Shown here: one piece after another, positions 42,355 through 50,921 of the stretch
How the letters are laid out: every line of letters starts with the position of its first letter
Position numbering within the stretch: position 1 is the first letter of the stretch
Source: Mycolicibacterium sediminis
GTDB taxonomy: Bacteria; Actinomycetota; Actinomycetes; Mycobacteriales; Mycobacteriaceae
Reading direction: 5' to 3'
Length of the DNA stretch: 64,000 bases
NCBI RefSeq assembly: GCF_010731735.1
Contig: NZ_AP022588.1
Location: 2,294,001 to 2,358,000, forward strand
Notes under the pieces: model-generated
Databases searched by the model: none
Told to the model about the DNA's origin: nothing
Seen by the model: only the letters and a program-made list of their open reading frames with translations
Translations under genes and position numbers: made by a program

Positions 42355-43290
42355 TCATGCCTTCTGCAGGGTGAACTGGACGACGTCGGTGTAGCCCTCG
42401 CGGAACAGGTCGGCGCAGCCCTTCAGGTACTTCAGGAAGCGCTCGTAGATCTCCTCATTGGTGATCTCGATGGCCTCGGCCTGCTTGGCCTCGAGGTTCG
42501 CGGCCCACGTGTCGAGCGTCTTCACGTAGTGGGGCTGCAGGTGCTGTTCCTGGGTGACGGTGTACCCGGCCTTGACCGCGTGGTCGGTGACCATCGAGGC
42601 CAGCGGCAGACGACCGCCGGGGTAGATCTCGTCCATGATGAACTTGATGAAGCGGACCTTCGACATGGTCAGCGGCAGGCCCTTGGCCTTGATCTCCGTA
42701 TCCTCGGGGATGGTGATCGTGTGCAGCATCTGTACGCCGTCGTCGGGCAGCCAGTCGAAGGTGTTCTTGAAGTAGTCGTCGTACTTGTTGAAGCCGAAGT
42801 GCTCGAAGGCGCCGATCGACACGATGCGGTCGACCTGGCCGCTGAAGTCCTCCCACGGCTGCAGCCGCACGTCCATCGTCCGGTCGCCCTTGTAGTTGGC
42901 GAGCCAGTGCTCCTCGATGTGCTGCTTCTGGTTCTCCGAGAGCGTCAGGCCGATGACGTTGACGTCGTACTTCTCGACGGCGCGGTTGATCGTGGCGCCC
43001 CAGCCGCAGCCGATGTCGAGCAGGGTCATGCCGGGCTCGAGGCCGAGCTTGCCGAGCGACAGATCGATCTTCGCCATCTGCGCTTGCTCGAGGTTGTAGT
43101 CGTCCTTCTCGAAGTATGCACAGCTGTAGACCTGGTTCGGGTCCTGCCACAGCTTGAAGAACTCATTGCTGATGTCGTAGTGGAACTGGACTTCCTTCTT
43201 GTCCGATCCGCGCGTCTGCGACGCCGACTTGGCGAGCCACGCGGACTCCGCCTTCGGCGTGAAGTCTTGCGTGTCGTTTGAAGAGGTCAT
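42355..43290 (-). CDS. Cyclopropane mycolic acid synthase / methoxy-mycolic acid synthase-like
   Basis: 311 residues. The complete family signature is present: FHYDISNEFFKLW, YSCAYFEKDD, MTLLDIGCGWGAT, VIGLTLSENQ, VSIGAFEHFGFNKYDD with the catalytic Glu, QMLHTITIP with the His, and HYVKTLDTW with the Tyr. It transfers a methyl or methylene group from S-adenosylmethionine to a double bond in a meromycolate chain. Which of cmaA/mmaA/pcaA it matches best cannot be told by eye. It lies upstream of the variant copy, 71 bases apart. Confidence 0.92.
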   Translation of the reverse strand: MTSSNDTQDFTPKAESAWLAKSASQTRGSDKKEVQFHYDISNEFFKLWQDPNQVYSCAYFEKDDYNLEQAQMAKIDLSLGKLGLEPGMTLLDIGCGWGATINRAVEKYDVNVIGLTLSENQKQHIEEHWLANYKGDRTMDVRLQPWEDFSGQVDRIVSIGAFEHFGFNKYDDYFKNTFDWLPDDGVQMLHTITIPEDTEIKAKGLPLTMSKVRFIKFIMDEIYPGGRLPLASMVTDHAVKAGYTVTQEQHLQPHYVKTLDTWAANLEAKQAEAIEITNEEIYERFLKYLKGCADLFREGYTDVVQFTLQKA

Positions 43291-43540
43291 CATCCACCTT
43301 GGCCATCGAGGAATCATGGTCGCGCCGACCAGCAGTTGCTTCACTGATCAGGCGATCCGAGCCTACTACCGCGGATGGCGTGTCGCGGACGGCGCTCCGC
43401 AGGTGGCGGGCTGAATCTTCGTTCTACGGCCCGTCACCCTCGCTGCGAGCAAATCGGGTGCAGCGCAACATTGGCAGTCAGACGTGATCACCGCGCGGAC
43501 CGGCAACGACCGCCGGTCGGTGACATCTTCTCTGAACGGA
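43291..43540. other. Upstream region of the methyltransferase pair
   Basis: About 250 bases, presumably with the promoter of the leftward methyltransferases. No gene, repeat or operator was recognised. Confidence 0.35.
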
Positions 43541-43675
43541 TCAGCGCTTCTTGCGGAGTCCGTCCACGTCGGAGGTGGCCGCGGAGTCGTTCTTCGCGCG
43601 CTTGTCGGCGCGCTTCTCCTTCAGGGACTTGTCGGACTTCTTCGTCATGCCTTGGCGCGGGGACTTGTCAGTCAT
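43541..43675 (-). CDS. Small basic protein (44 aa)
   Basis: It reads MTDKSPRQGMTKKSDKSLKE and ends DGLRKKR, an extremely Lys/Arg/Asp-rich and Cys-free sequence. AGAGG sits 6 bases upstream. Short basic peptides of this type are conserved in mycobacterial genomes as hypothetical proteins. Possible nucleic-acid binding or disordered stress protein; no function is known. The gene is monocistronic and sits between the methyltransferases and the aldehyde dehydrogenase. Confidence 0.75.
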   Translation of the reverse strand: MTDKSPRQGMTKKSDKSLKEKRADKRAKNDSAATSDVDGLRKKR

Positions 43676-43771
43676 CACTGGCCTCTGATTCCGGCGCCCT
43701 GAATGGTGCCGATGGTCCGGACTGTACGCGGCGAGCGGTTTCGCCCACCGTGTCCGCGCGCGGCGCAGCCG

Positions 43772-45229
43772 TCAGATCGCGTAGTCCCGCGGCGTGTGCT
43801 GCACCGACACCCAGTGATCGGTGGTGAACTCGTCGATCGCCCACTGGCCCCCGAAACGACCGATGCCGGAGCCCTTCTCGCCGCCGAACGCCGTGTTCGC
43901 GTCGTCGTTGACCGGAGAGTCGTTGACGTGCGTCATCCCGGCCTGGATCCGGCGCCCGAACCGCACCGCACGGTTGACGTCGCGGCTGAACACCGCCGAG
44001 GACAACCCGTAGTCGGTGTCGTTGGCGATCCGCAGTGCGTCCTCCTCGTCGTCGGCGCGGATGACGGTCATGACGGGACCGAACACCTCCTCGCGTGCGG
44101 TCGCGACGTCGTTGCCCGCGCTCACGACGTGTGGCGGCAGGCAGAGCCCGGCCGGCCCGAACGGGTCGCCACCGAGCAACTGCTCCGCGCCGGCGTCCCG
44201 GGACCGCTTCAGCTTGTCCTGGATGCCCTCGAGCTGCGAGGAGTTGATCACCGGCCCGAGCTGCGTCTTCGGGTCGCTCGGGTCGCCGACCGTCAGCGCC
44301 TTCACCCGGTCGACGAAGCGGCCGAGGAACTCGTCGTGCACGCTCGCGTCCACGATGGTCCGGTTGGCGATCATGCAGATCTGGCCCTGGTGGAAGTACG
44401 ACCCGTACACCGCGGCGTCGACGGCCAACTGCAGGTCGGCGTCGTCGAGCACCGCCAATGGGCCGTTGCCGCCCAGTTCCAGCGCCAACCGCTTCAGGCC
44501 GGCTTTCTCCGCGATGCCCTTGCCCACCGGTGTCGACCCGGTGAACGAGACGACCCGCGGGACGGGGTGCTCGACGATGGCGTCGCCGATGTCGGAACCC
44601 GACCCGACCGTCACCGACAGCAACCCCGGCGGGAGGCCCGCCTCCTCAAAGATGCGCGCGAGCAGCAGGCCTCCGGTGATGGGCGTGTCGCCGGCAGGTT
44701 TCAGCACGACGGCGTTTCCGACGGCCAGCGCCGGCGCCACCGACCGGTTCGACAGCTGCATCGGGAAGTTCCACGGCGAGATGACCGCGACGACGCCGAC
44801 GGGTTCGCGGTAGACGCGACTCTCCTTGCCGGGGATGTCGCTCGGCATGATGCGGCCCTCCACGTGGTGCGGCATCGACGCCGCCTCCCACATCACCGAC
44901 CGCACCAGGCCCCACTCCAGCTCGGCCTTGGCGATCGTGCCGCCGGTCTCATGCACCAGCCAGTGCACGATCTCGTCCTTGCGCCGGCCCATCACGTCGG
45001 CCGCCGCGCGCATCACGCCGGCGCGCTCAGCCGGCGGTGCATCGGCCCAATCCGGTTGCGCAGCAACCGCTGTCTCGTAGGCCTCGTTCAGGTCGTCCTC
45101 GTTGGCCTGCGGGATCTCGGCCAGGGTGTCGCCGCTGTAGGGGTCGGTCGACTCGCGAGTCGAGCCGGCCGCGCCGGCACGCCACTGGCTGCCGATCGGC
45201 ATCGTGTCGAAGTCGGGGTAGGCACTCAC
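43772..45229 (-). CDS. NAD(P)-dependent aldehyde dehydrogenase
   Basis: 485 residues from the GTG that overlaps the upstream stop codon (GTGA). It holds the full ALDH set: VISPWNFPMQLSNR (nucleotide loop), VLKPAGDTPITGG, FTGSTPVGKGI, LALELGGNGP with the general base Glu, GQICMIANR with the catalytic Cys, and EEVFGPVMTV. It oxidises an aldehyde to its acid; it resembles benzaldehyde/succinate-semialdehyde-type enzymes. Coupled to the quinone oxidoreductase gene, suggesting one pathway, perhaps detoxification. Confidence 0.95.
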   Translation of the reverse strand: MSAYPDFDTMPIGSQWRAGAAGSTRESTDPYSGDTLAEIPQANEDDLNEAYETAVAAQPDWADAPPAERAGVMRAAADVMGRRKDEIVHWLVHETGGTIAKAELEWGLVRSVMWEAASMPHHVEGRIMPSDIPGKESRVYREPVGVVAVISPWNFPMQLSNRSVAPALAVGNAVVLKPAGDTPITGGLLLARIFEEAGLPPGLLSVTVGSGSDIGDAIVEHPVPRVVSFTGSTPVGKGIAEKAGLKRLALELGGNGPLAVLDDADLQLAVDAAVYGSYFHQGQICMIANRTIVDASVHDEFLGRFVDRVKALTVGDPSDPKTQLGPVINSSQLEGIQDKLKRSRDAGAEQLLGGDPFGPAGLCLPPHVVSAGNDVATAREEVFGPVMTVIRADDEEDALRIANDTDYGLSSAVFSRDVNRAVRFGRRIQAGMTHVNDSPVNDDANTAFGGEKGSGIGRFGGQWAIDEFTTDHWVSVQHTPRDYAI

Positions 45230-46140
45230 GACGTCGCCACCCCGATCTTGACGTGCGGCCCGTCGTTCTGGGCCTGCCACGCCTTGTCCGCCTCCTCCAG
45301 CAGGTAGCGGGTGGTCTCCACCTGAATGCGACCCTCGGCGGCCAGCCCGGTGAGTTCCGCATAGGCGGCCCGCACCACGTCCGGCGGCATCAGGTCGTTC
45401 ATGTGGCCGACGTGGGTGCGGCCGGCCAGCGCCCGGAACGGGATCTCCGGCCCGCCGCCCGCGCCCTGACCGATGGTGATCAGCGTGGCGCCGACCGCCG
45501 AGGCCGCGAGCGCCGCGAGGAACGGGTCGCCGTAGATGGGGTCGATCACGATGTCGTAGCCGTCACCGGCCTCGGACCGCAGCGCCTCGGCGTCGTCGTC
45601 GCCACCGAGCTGAACGACGGCGTCGGCACCCAGCTCGCGGGCCTTGGTCAGCTCGTCCGAGTTGCGGCCGGCGCCCACGACGCGACCGGCGCCGAGGACC
45701 TTCGCGGCCTGCACGGCGATCTTGCCGACCACGCCCGTCGCACCCAGCACCAGCACCCGGGAATCCGACGTGACCTCGGCGTGCCGCGTCAGCGGCAGCC
45801 ACGCGGCCAGGCCGGCGATGCCGCACGCCACGGCGAGGTCATCGTCGATGCCGTCGGGCACCGGGTAGGTCTTGTCCGGGTCGACGCGGGTGCGGGTGGC
45901 CCACGAGCCGAACGGCGCGGGCGGCGAGTCGAAGTAGACGCGGGTGCCGTCGGCGGTGATGCCGACGCCCTCCTTGCCGACGACCTTGGGCACATCGGGC
46001 TCGCCGAGCTGCCCGGACGCCAACGCGAGGTCCACCGGATTGAGGCCTGCGAGCCGAACCTCGACGACGTCGCCGTCGGGCTCGTCGAAGTCCATCACCG
46101 TGGGCGCCTCGCCCACCTTCTCGAGTACTGCTGCGCGCAT
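45226..46140 (-). CDS. Zinc-free quinone oxidoreductase (MDR superfamily)
   Basis: 304 residues. It shows the N-terminal GroES-like part, with LAGLNPVDLALASGQLG, and the NADPH site VLVLGATGVVGKIAVQAAKVLGAG. The zinc-binding Cys ligands of alcohol dehydrogenases are absent, so it belongs to the quinone reductase/zeta-crystallin group. Likely role: one-step reduction of quinones or enones. First gene of a coupled pair with the aldehyde dehydrogenase (its TGA overlaps that GTG). Confidence 0.93.
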   Translation of the reverse strand: MRAAVLEKVGEAPTVMDFDEPDGDVVEVRLAGLNPVDLALASGQLGEPDVPKVVGKEGVGITADGTRVYFDSPPAPFGSWATRTRVDPDKTYPVPDGIDDDLAVACGIAGLAAWLPLTRHAEVTSDSRVLVLGATGVVGKIAVQAAKVLGAGRVVGAGRNSDELTKARELGADAVVQLGGDDDAEALRSEAGDGYDIVIDPIYGDPFLAALAASAVGATLITIGQGAGGGPEIPFRALAGRTHVGHMNDLMPPDVVRAAYAELTGLAAEGRIQVETTRYLLEEADKAWQAQNDGPHVKIGVATS

Positions 46141-46362
46141 CTCGTCCTCTCCCGCGTTGGTGTCGGTGTCCGTCCGAGCGGGCGGCTACCCGTGCCGATA
46201 CCGGCCAAACGGTCAGCGGGAGGCCCGGACGGATGCCGCCGCGGGTGTATGGTCGGGAGGTTGGGAAACTGACCAGTCCGGGATGAATGCGCAGTTCAGC
46301 GCTGTACTTCGTGAGCAACCGCTCGAGCCGGACACTCCGCGGCTCGCGCGTCAGGACTCCCG

Positions 46363-47541
46363 TTGTCAGCACCCTCCCTCAGCCAGGTCCCCACTCGCGC
46401 CGCCATCGGGCCGCGCGGAACCACCCCGCTCACCGTCGGCGTGCTCGGCACCTTTCCGCCGACGTTCTGCGGGCTCGCGAGCTTCAGCAAGTCGCTGTGC
46501 GACGCTCTGAGCGCTGCCGGCTCGGAGGTCAGCGTGGTGCGGGTGGCCGACGGCGTGGAGTGCGGCGACGCACGCATCGTGGGTGAACTGTCTGGTGGCT
46601 CAAGGGAATCCATTGCGGCCTGCGTCGACCGGTTGAACCGGTTCGACGTGGTGATCATCCACCACGACGTCGGGATCTACGGCGGTGAGGACGGCGAGGA
46701 CCTCGTCGAGGTGATGCGCGCCGTCACCGTCCCCATGATCGTCGTCGCGCACGCCGTACCGCGCCTGCCGACCCCGCACCAGCGGGCGGTCTTCGAGTCG
46801 GTGCTGACGATGGCCGACCGGGTGGTCGTGGTCTCGGACTCCGTCGGCGAGCGACTGCACGCCCACTACGACCTGTGGCGCGGCCGGGTCGCGACGATCG
46901 CGCACGGCGTGACGCTGACCGCGGCCGCCGGACTGAAGCGCGGCGGCCGTCCCACGCTGCTGACCTGGGGACTGCTGCGGCCGGGCAAGGGCGTGGAGCG
47001 GGTCATCCACGCGATGGGCGCGCTGCGCGAGCTGCGGGGGCAGCCGCGCTACCTCGTCACCGGCAGGACCCACCCCCGTGCGCTCGCCGACGACGGCGAG
47101 TCCTACCGCGAGGCCCGGCTCGACCAGGTCAAGCGCGACGGCCTCGTCGGCGCGGTCACCTTCGAGCCCGACTACCTCGGCCGCGGGTCGCTGGCCGCCC
47201 TGATCCAGTCGTGCGCCGCGGTGGTGCTGCCGTACGACGCCACCGAACAGGTCACCTCCGGGGTGCTCGTGCAGGCCGTCGCCAGTGGCCGGCCCGTCGT
47301 CGCGACGGCGTTCCCGCATGCCGTCGATCTCCTCGGCAGCGGCGCGGGAATCGTGGTCGCGCACGACGATCCTGAGGAGATGACCACGGCGCTGCGCCGG
47401 ATCCTCACCGACCCAAGGCTTTCCGGCGAGATGGCGGCGGAGGGTCGACGGCTGGCGCCGACGATGTCGTGGTCGGTTGTCGCGGAGAAGTACCTACTGC
47501 TGGCGCACGTTCTGCTCCGGGAGCAGCGCGCGCGAATGTGA
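46363..47541 (+). CDS. GT4-type glycosyltransferase, copy 2
   Basis: 392 residues with a GTG start (MSAPSLSQVP), the same length as the enzyme at 33253-34431. Shared blocks include PPTFCGLASFSKSL, RPTLLTWGLLRPGKGVERVI, a DDGESYREARLDQVKR segment and LPYDATEQVTSGVLVQAVASGRPV. The gene is a duplicate away from the barrel and GH130 companions. Substrate unknown; it may serve another chain-extension step in the same sugar pathway. Confidence 0.9.
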   Translation: MSAPSLSQVPTRAAIGPRGTTPLTVGVLGTFPPTFCGLASFSKSLCDALSAAGSEVSVVRVADGVECGDARIVGELSGGSRESIAACVDRLNRFDVVIIHHDVGIYGGEDGEDLVEVMRAVTVPMIVVAHAVPRLPTPHQRAVFESVLTMADRVVVVSDSVGERLHAHYDLWRGRVATIAHGVTLTAAAGLKRGGRPTLLTWGLLRPGKGVERVIHAMGALRELRGQPRYLVTGRTHPRALADDGESYREARLDQVKRDGLVGAVTFEPDYLGRGSLAALIQSCAAVVLPYDATEQVTSGVLVQAVASGRPVVATAFPHAVDLLGSGAGIVVAHDDPEEMTTALRRILTDPRLSGEMAAEGRRLAPTMSWSVVAEKYLLLAHVLLREQRARM

Positions 47542-47624
47542 CGGTCGCGCAACGGAAAACTAGCGTACGGTGGGGGTACGAGTAGCTCGGGTTCGAGCTG
47601 ACATGCTCGATCTAAGGAATCCCG

Positions 47625-47786
47625 ATGGCCGCGTCCGCAGTTCTCCTCAAGACCCCCTACGGACGACGAGTCGAACTCGTCAAGGCCGTCATCCAGGACA
47701 AGTCGAAGCTCGACGACGACCAGGCGCGCGAGATCGCCGTCCACGTCCTGCACGCCCTCGACTCGATACCCGAGAAGATGCGTTGA
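47625..47786 (+). CDS. Small DUF6307-like protein (53 aa)
   Basis: MAASAVLLKTPYGRRVELVKA ends ...VLHALDSIPEKMR. AAGGA lies 7 bases upstream of the ATG. The sequence fits a short conserved mycobacterial family (DUF6307 as I recall it), mostly helical. It starts 83 bases after the glycosyltransferase stop and is followed 5 bases later by another small gene. Function unknown. Confidence 0.75.
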   Translation: MAASAVLLKTPYGRRVELVKAVIQDKSKLDDDQAREIAVHVLHALDSIPEKMR

Positions 47787-47791
47787 CGGTG

Positions 47792-47980
47792 ATGGTGACG
47801 CTGACCGGCGGCGGGACGAACGAGTACCTGCGCTACGGCGACACCTACCACGAGCTGCCCGACGGGTCGCTCGACGTCATCCGCACGGGCGTGAAGGAAC
47901 ACATCAACTACGCGGCCGGGTCCTGGGTCGGCGTCGAGGGTGACGAACGGACCTGGAAGAAACGCCTCGCCTGGCGCTGA
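47792..47980 (+). CDS. Small hypothetical protein (62 aa)
   Basis: It begins MVTLTGGGTNEYLRYGDTYHE and ends WKKRLAWR. A GTG three bases upstream could be used instead. Beta-rich, with Trp-rich end; no family recognised. Coupled closely (5 bases) to the DUF6307-like gene, and its stop lies one base before the end of the convergent methyltransferase gene. Confidence 0.65.
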   Translation: MVTLTGGGTNEYLRYGDTYHELPDGSLDVIRTGVKEHINYAAGSWVGVEGDERTWKKRLAWR

Positions 47981-47981
47981 G

Positions 47982-49115
47982 TCACCGCGCGGCGGCGTAG
48001 TCGGTCAGTTCGTCGACGAAGCCCGGCGGAAAACGCAAGCTGCCCTTGTGCGTTCGGCTGATGAAGCCGGTTGCCGCGCGGCCGGAGAGCGGCTTCCCGG
48101 GGTGCTGCAGGAAGTGCTCCAGCGGCACCCTGTCCGCCCACTGCGGCCACGGCCCCACGTCAGCCCCGTACACGACGCCATCGGTGTCGGCCCATGCCGC
48201 CTTCCGCGGCCACCTGGGTCCCGCCCACGGTTCGTCGTCAGCGGCGTCGTAGCGTCCGGGCTCGTCGAGACGTCGGCCGATCCACGCGGCCACCGGCACG
48301 CTCACCGAGTTGCCCACCATGCGCCAGCGTTCACCGCCTTTGGCGACCTCGTCGGCCGGGGCGGTCCAGTCGCTCGGAAAGCCCTGCAGCCGTTCGGCAT
48401 CCCGGATGTCGGGGGTCACGTACTCGCCCGACGGCAGCCGAATCGCCGGGGGTGACGCCACCCCCACCGACGACCCGCACTTGATCGGTGGAACCGCGTC
48501 GACCGCCCAGCCGAACGACCTCGTGCCCTCGGTCCAGTAGAAGCCGCAGGCGACGTCCGGGTAGGTGGCGATCGCTTCCGGTCTCTCGGCGTCGTCGGCC
48601 AGCAGCACGTCGCGGGGGTCGCCGTCGCGGCTCGCCACCAGGTACCACCGGTTGCGCCGCTGCGGCAGGCCGAAGGCGTTGGTGTCGACGACGCGGTACG
48701 CCCACCGGTAGCCCAGCGCGGTCAGCGATTCGGTGACCAGCCGCAGCGCCGCGCCCCCGTTGAGCGACATGAGGAACGGCACGTTCTCCAGCACCAGCCA
48801 CGGCACGTCGGAGCGCCGGGCGAGTCGCAGTGCCTCGCCGACGAGACTGCTTCGCGCACCGGTGATTCCGGCCTTGCGGCCGACGCTGCTGAGGTCCTGG
48901 CAGGGGAATCCGGCGACGAGCAGGTCGGTGCCGCGGGGGAGCGCGTCGACGTCGCGGACGTCGCTCTCGATCGGCGTGTCGGGGAAGCGGCGGCGCAGCA
49001 CGTGCGCGGCGACGGGATTGTTCTCGACCAGCAGTGCGGTGCGGTGGCCGCCAGCTGTCATGCCGAGTTCGAGGCCGCCGATCCCGGCGAACAGTCCCGC
49101 GACGGTCAGCGTCAT
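47982..49115 (-). CDS. DNA cytosine-5 methyltransferase 2 (Dcm type)
   Basis: 377 residues; its ATG overlaps the stop of the upstream methyltransferase (ATGA). Motifs: FAGIGGLELGM (I, SAM), GFPCQDLSSVG (IV, catalytic Cys), VLENVPFLMS (VI), GLPQRRNRWYLVA (VIII) and RMVGNSVSVPVA (X). It methylates cytosine at C5 in a specific sequence that cannot be predicted. The two adjacent C5 methyltransferases could modify the two strands of an asymmetric site. Confidence 0.93.
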   Translation of the reverse strand: MTLTVAGLFAGIGGLELGMTAGGHRTALLVENNPVAAHVLRRRFPDTPIESDVRDVDALPRGTDLLVAGFPCQDLSSVGRKAGITGARSSLVGEALRLARRSDVPWLVLENVPFLMSLNGGAALRLVTESLTALGYRWAYRVVDTNAFGLPQRRNRWYLVASRDGDPRDVLLADDAERPEAIATYPDVACGFYWTEGTRSFGWAVDAVPPIKCGSSVGVASPPAIRLPSGEYVTPDIRDAERLQGFPSDWTAPADEVAKGGERWRMVGNSVSVPVAAWIGRRLDEPGRYDAADDEPWAGPRWPRKAAWADTDGVVYGADVGPWPQWADRVPLEHFLQHPGKPLSGRAATGFISRTHKGSLRFPPGFVDELTDYAAAR

Positions 49116-50374
49116 CGCAGCCACTCCAGCGCGACGGCGTAGCTGAGCCGCGAGGGCACGGCGTTGCCGATCATTCGTGCCAGCGCGGTGCGCCGCTGGA
49201 CGCCGTCGAAGGAAAACCAGTCCGGAATGCATTGCAGCCGTGCGGCTTCGTGCGCGGTGATGGTGCGCCGCCTGCTCGGGTGGACGTTGCGTCCCATGCA
49301 CATGCTGTAGAAGCCCGTGGTGACGGTCTGCGCGGGCCGGTCCCATGTGAGGCGGCCGTAGATGGACTTGTAGCTGTGCCCGCCGCCGGCGTGACAGGCG
49401 GGCCGCTGGCTGTCGGGGAGTTCGAAGCGGCCGTGGTCGAAGAGGTGGTCGATGCGGCGGCGGGTGTCGGGTGCGGACTTCGCCGTCGCGTCCAGGAGGG
49501 TCGTGGGATCGGTGTCCTCGAGGTCGCGGAACGCCCAGGCGACGGTCCGGGTGTCGCGGCGGTGCCGGTCGACCACCTCTGCGGGAGTGAGGGAGTGCGC
49601 CAGGCTGGCCATCAGGATGAGGCGGCGGCGGGTCTGTGGGACGCCGATCTCGGCGAGGTTCACCACGCCGACGGTGACGGTGTAGCCGAGGTGGGTGAGG
49701 GCGTCGGCGGTGCGCTGCACGACCGCGCGGCGGTCGTTGATCGCACCCGGGACGTTCTCGATCAGGACGTGCGTCGGCGTGAACACCTCGGCGGCGCGGA
49801 CCATGGTGCGGTACAGCTCGTTCTTGTCGTCGACGTGGCGGGTGCGGTTGTTGAAGTCGCTGTGGCCCTGGCACGGTGGGCCGCCGACGAGCACGTCGAC
49901 GTCGCGGTGCCGTCTCGCCAGCAGGCGTTCGGCGGGGGTGAGCGCGGCGCCGACGTCGCCGGGCAGCAGCTGCTCGACGTCGGTGCGCAGCGCGGCGGCA
50001 GTGGGAAAGTTGGTCGCATAGGTGCTCACTGCCGTGGCGTCGAGGTCGACGGCGAGCAGCGGCCGGAAGGGGCGGTTGAGGGCGCGGGCGGCTTCGGCGA
50101 GGCCGATCGACAGACCGCCGCAGCCGGCGAACAGGTCGATCGTGCGGACCGCTCGGCGCGTACCGGTCACGGCGGGCGGGGTGGTGCTCTGGAGCCACGC
50201 CCGTTCGGCGTCGTCGGCGTCAGCGGGGCCGGTGCCTTCGTCGGGCGCCTGGGCGAGCGTGCTGGTGACCGTGCGGCCGTCACGGCGGTTAAGGATCCGC
50301 TCGTAGACGCCGGCCCGGGTGCGGAACCGCTCGAACCCGACGTCTGGCCTGGCGTCGGGAGGGGAGGCGAGCAC
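49112..50374 (-). CDS. DNA cytosine-5 methyltransferase 1
   Basis: 420 residues from a GTG (MLASPPDARP). An N-terminal extension of about 70 residues precedes TIDLFAGCGGLSIGL (motif I), GGPPCQGHSDFNNR (motif IV, catalytic Cys), VLIENVPG (VI), GVPQTRRRLILMA (VIII) and RMIGNAVPSRLSYA (X). It is the first gene of the methyltransferase pair and is divergent, over 62 bases, from the Vsr gene. Nothing in the window looks like a partner restriction enzyme. Confidence 0.93.
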   Translation of the reverse strand: MLASPPDARPDVGFERFRTRAGVYERILNRRDGRTVTSTLAQAPDEGTGPADADDAERAWLQSTTPPAVTGTRRAVRTIDLFAGCGGLSIGLAEAARALNRPFRPLLAVDLDATAVSTYATNFPTAAALRTDVEQLLPGDVGAALTPAERLLARRHRDVDVLVGGPPCQGHSDFNNRTRHVDDKNELYRTMVRAAEVFTPTHVLIENVPGAINDRRAVVQRTADALTHLGYTVTVGVVNLAEIGVPQTRRRLILMASLAHSLTPAEVVDRHRRDTRTVAWAFRDLEDTDPTTLLDATAKSAPDTRRRIDHLFDHGRFELPDSQRPACHAGGGHSYKSIYGRLTWDRPAQTVTTGFYSMCMGRNVHPSRRRTITAHEAARLQCIPDWFSFDGVQRRTALARMIGNAVPSRLSYAVALEWLR

Positions 50375-50436
50375 CCCGCGATCCTATTTCGCGCCGTGCG
50401 GCTGGTCCGGCGGCGCGCCGTTCGTACGCTGGAGGC

Positions 50437-50856
50437 ATGGCCGAGTCGTGGGCGTCGTCGCCGGAGGCGCGAGCGCGGATGCAGTCGAACAAGAGCCGGG
50501 ACACCAAGCCGGAACTGGCGTTGCGGTCCGCAGTCCACCGGCTCGGATTGCGCTACCGGGTCGCCGCGAAACCGCTTCCCGGGCTGCGTCGCACCGCCGA
50601 CCTCGTGTTCCCGCGGGCGAGGGTCGCCGTCTTCCTCGACGGCTGCTTCTGGCACGGCTGCCCCGAACACCACACCGTCTCCGCGTCGAACGCGAAGTTC
50701 TGGCGGGACAAGGTCGAGGGGAACCGGGCGCGCGACCGCAACACCGACGAGCGGCTGGCCGAAGCAGGTTGGGTCAGCGTGCGGGTGTGGGAGCACGAGG
50801 ATCCGGTGGAGGCCGCCTCGCGGGTGCGCGAGGTGGTTCGGGACAGGGCCTCGTAG
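50437..50856 (+). CDS. vsr: Very short patch repair endonuclease (Vsr)
   Basis: 139 residues, the normal Vsr length. The family core is present: KSRDTKPELALRSAVHRLG, LPGLRRTADLVFP with the metal-binding Asp, and FLDGCFWHGCPEHH, which also holds zinc ligands. Vsr nicks next to a T in T:G mismatches that arise when 5-methylcytosine deaminates. Its place beside two C5 methyltransferases fits that role. Some Vsr-like proteins act as restriction enzymes, which I cannot exclude. Confidence 0.92.
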   Translation: MAESWASSPEARARMQSNKSRDTKPELALRSAVHRLGLRYRVAAKPLPGLRRTADLVFPRARVAVFLDGCFWHGCPEHHTVSASNAKFWRDKVEGNRARDRNTDERLAEAGWVSVRVWEHEDPVEAASRVREVVRDRAS

Positions 50857-50921
50857 CCGCTCGTCACCGCGACGTCACGAGGGTCACGTTCGGGTTCTCC
50901 GTATCAGGGGAAGACTCAGGG

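Noticed and set aside
43703..45307. 534-codon rightward frame opposite the aldehyde dehydrogenase
   Set aside because: The leftward frame contains every ALDH catalytic motif, so this is a shadow.
47982..50856. DISARM or BREX defence system
   Set aside because: Besides methyltransferases, no DrmA/DrmB helicase, PglZ or BrxL-like gene lies nearby.
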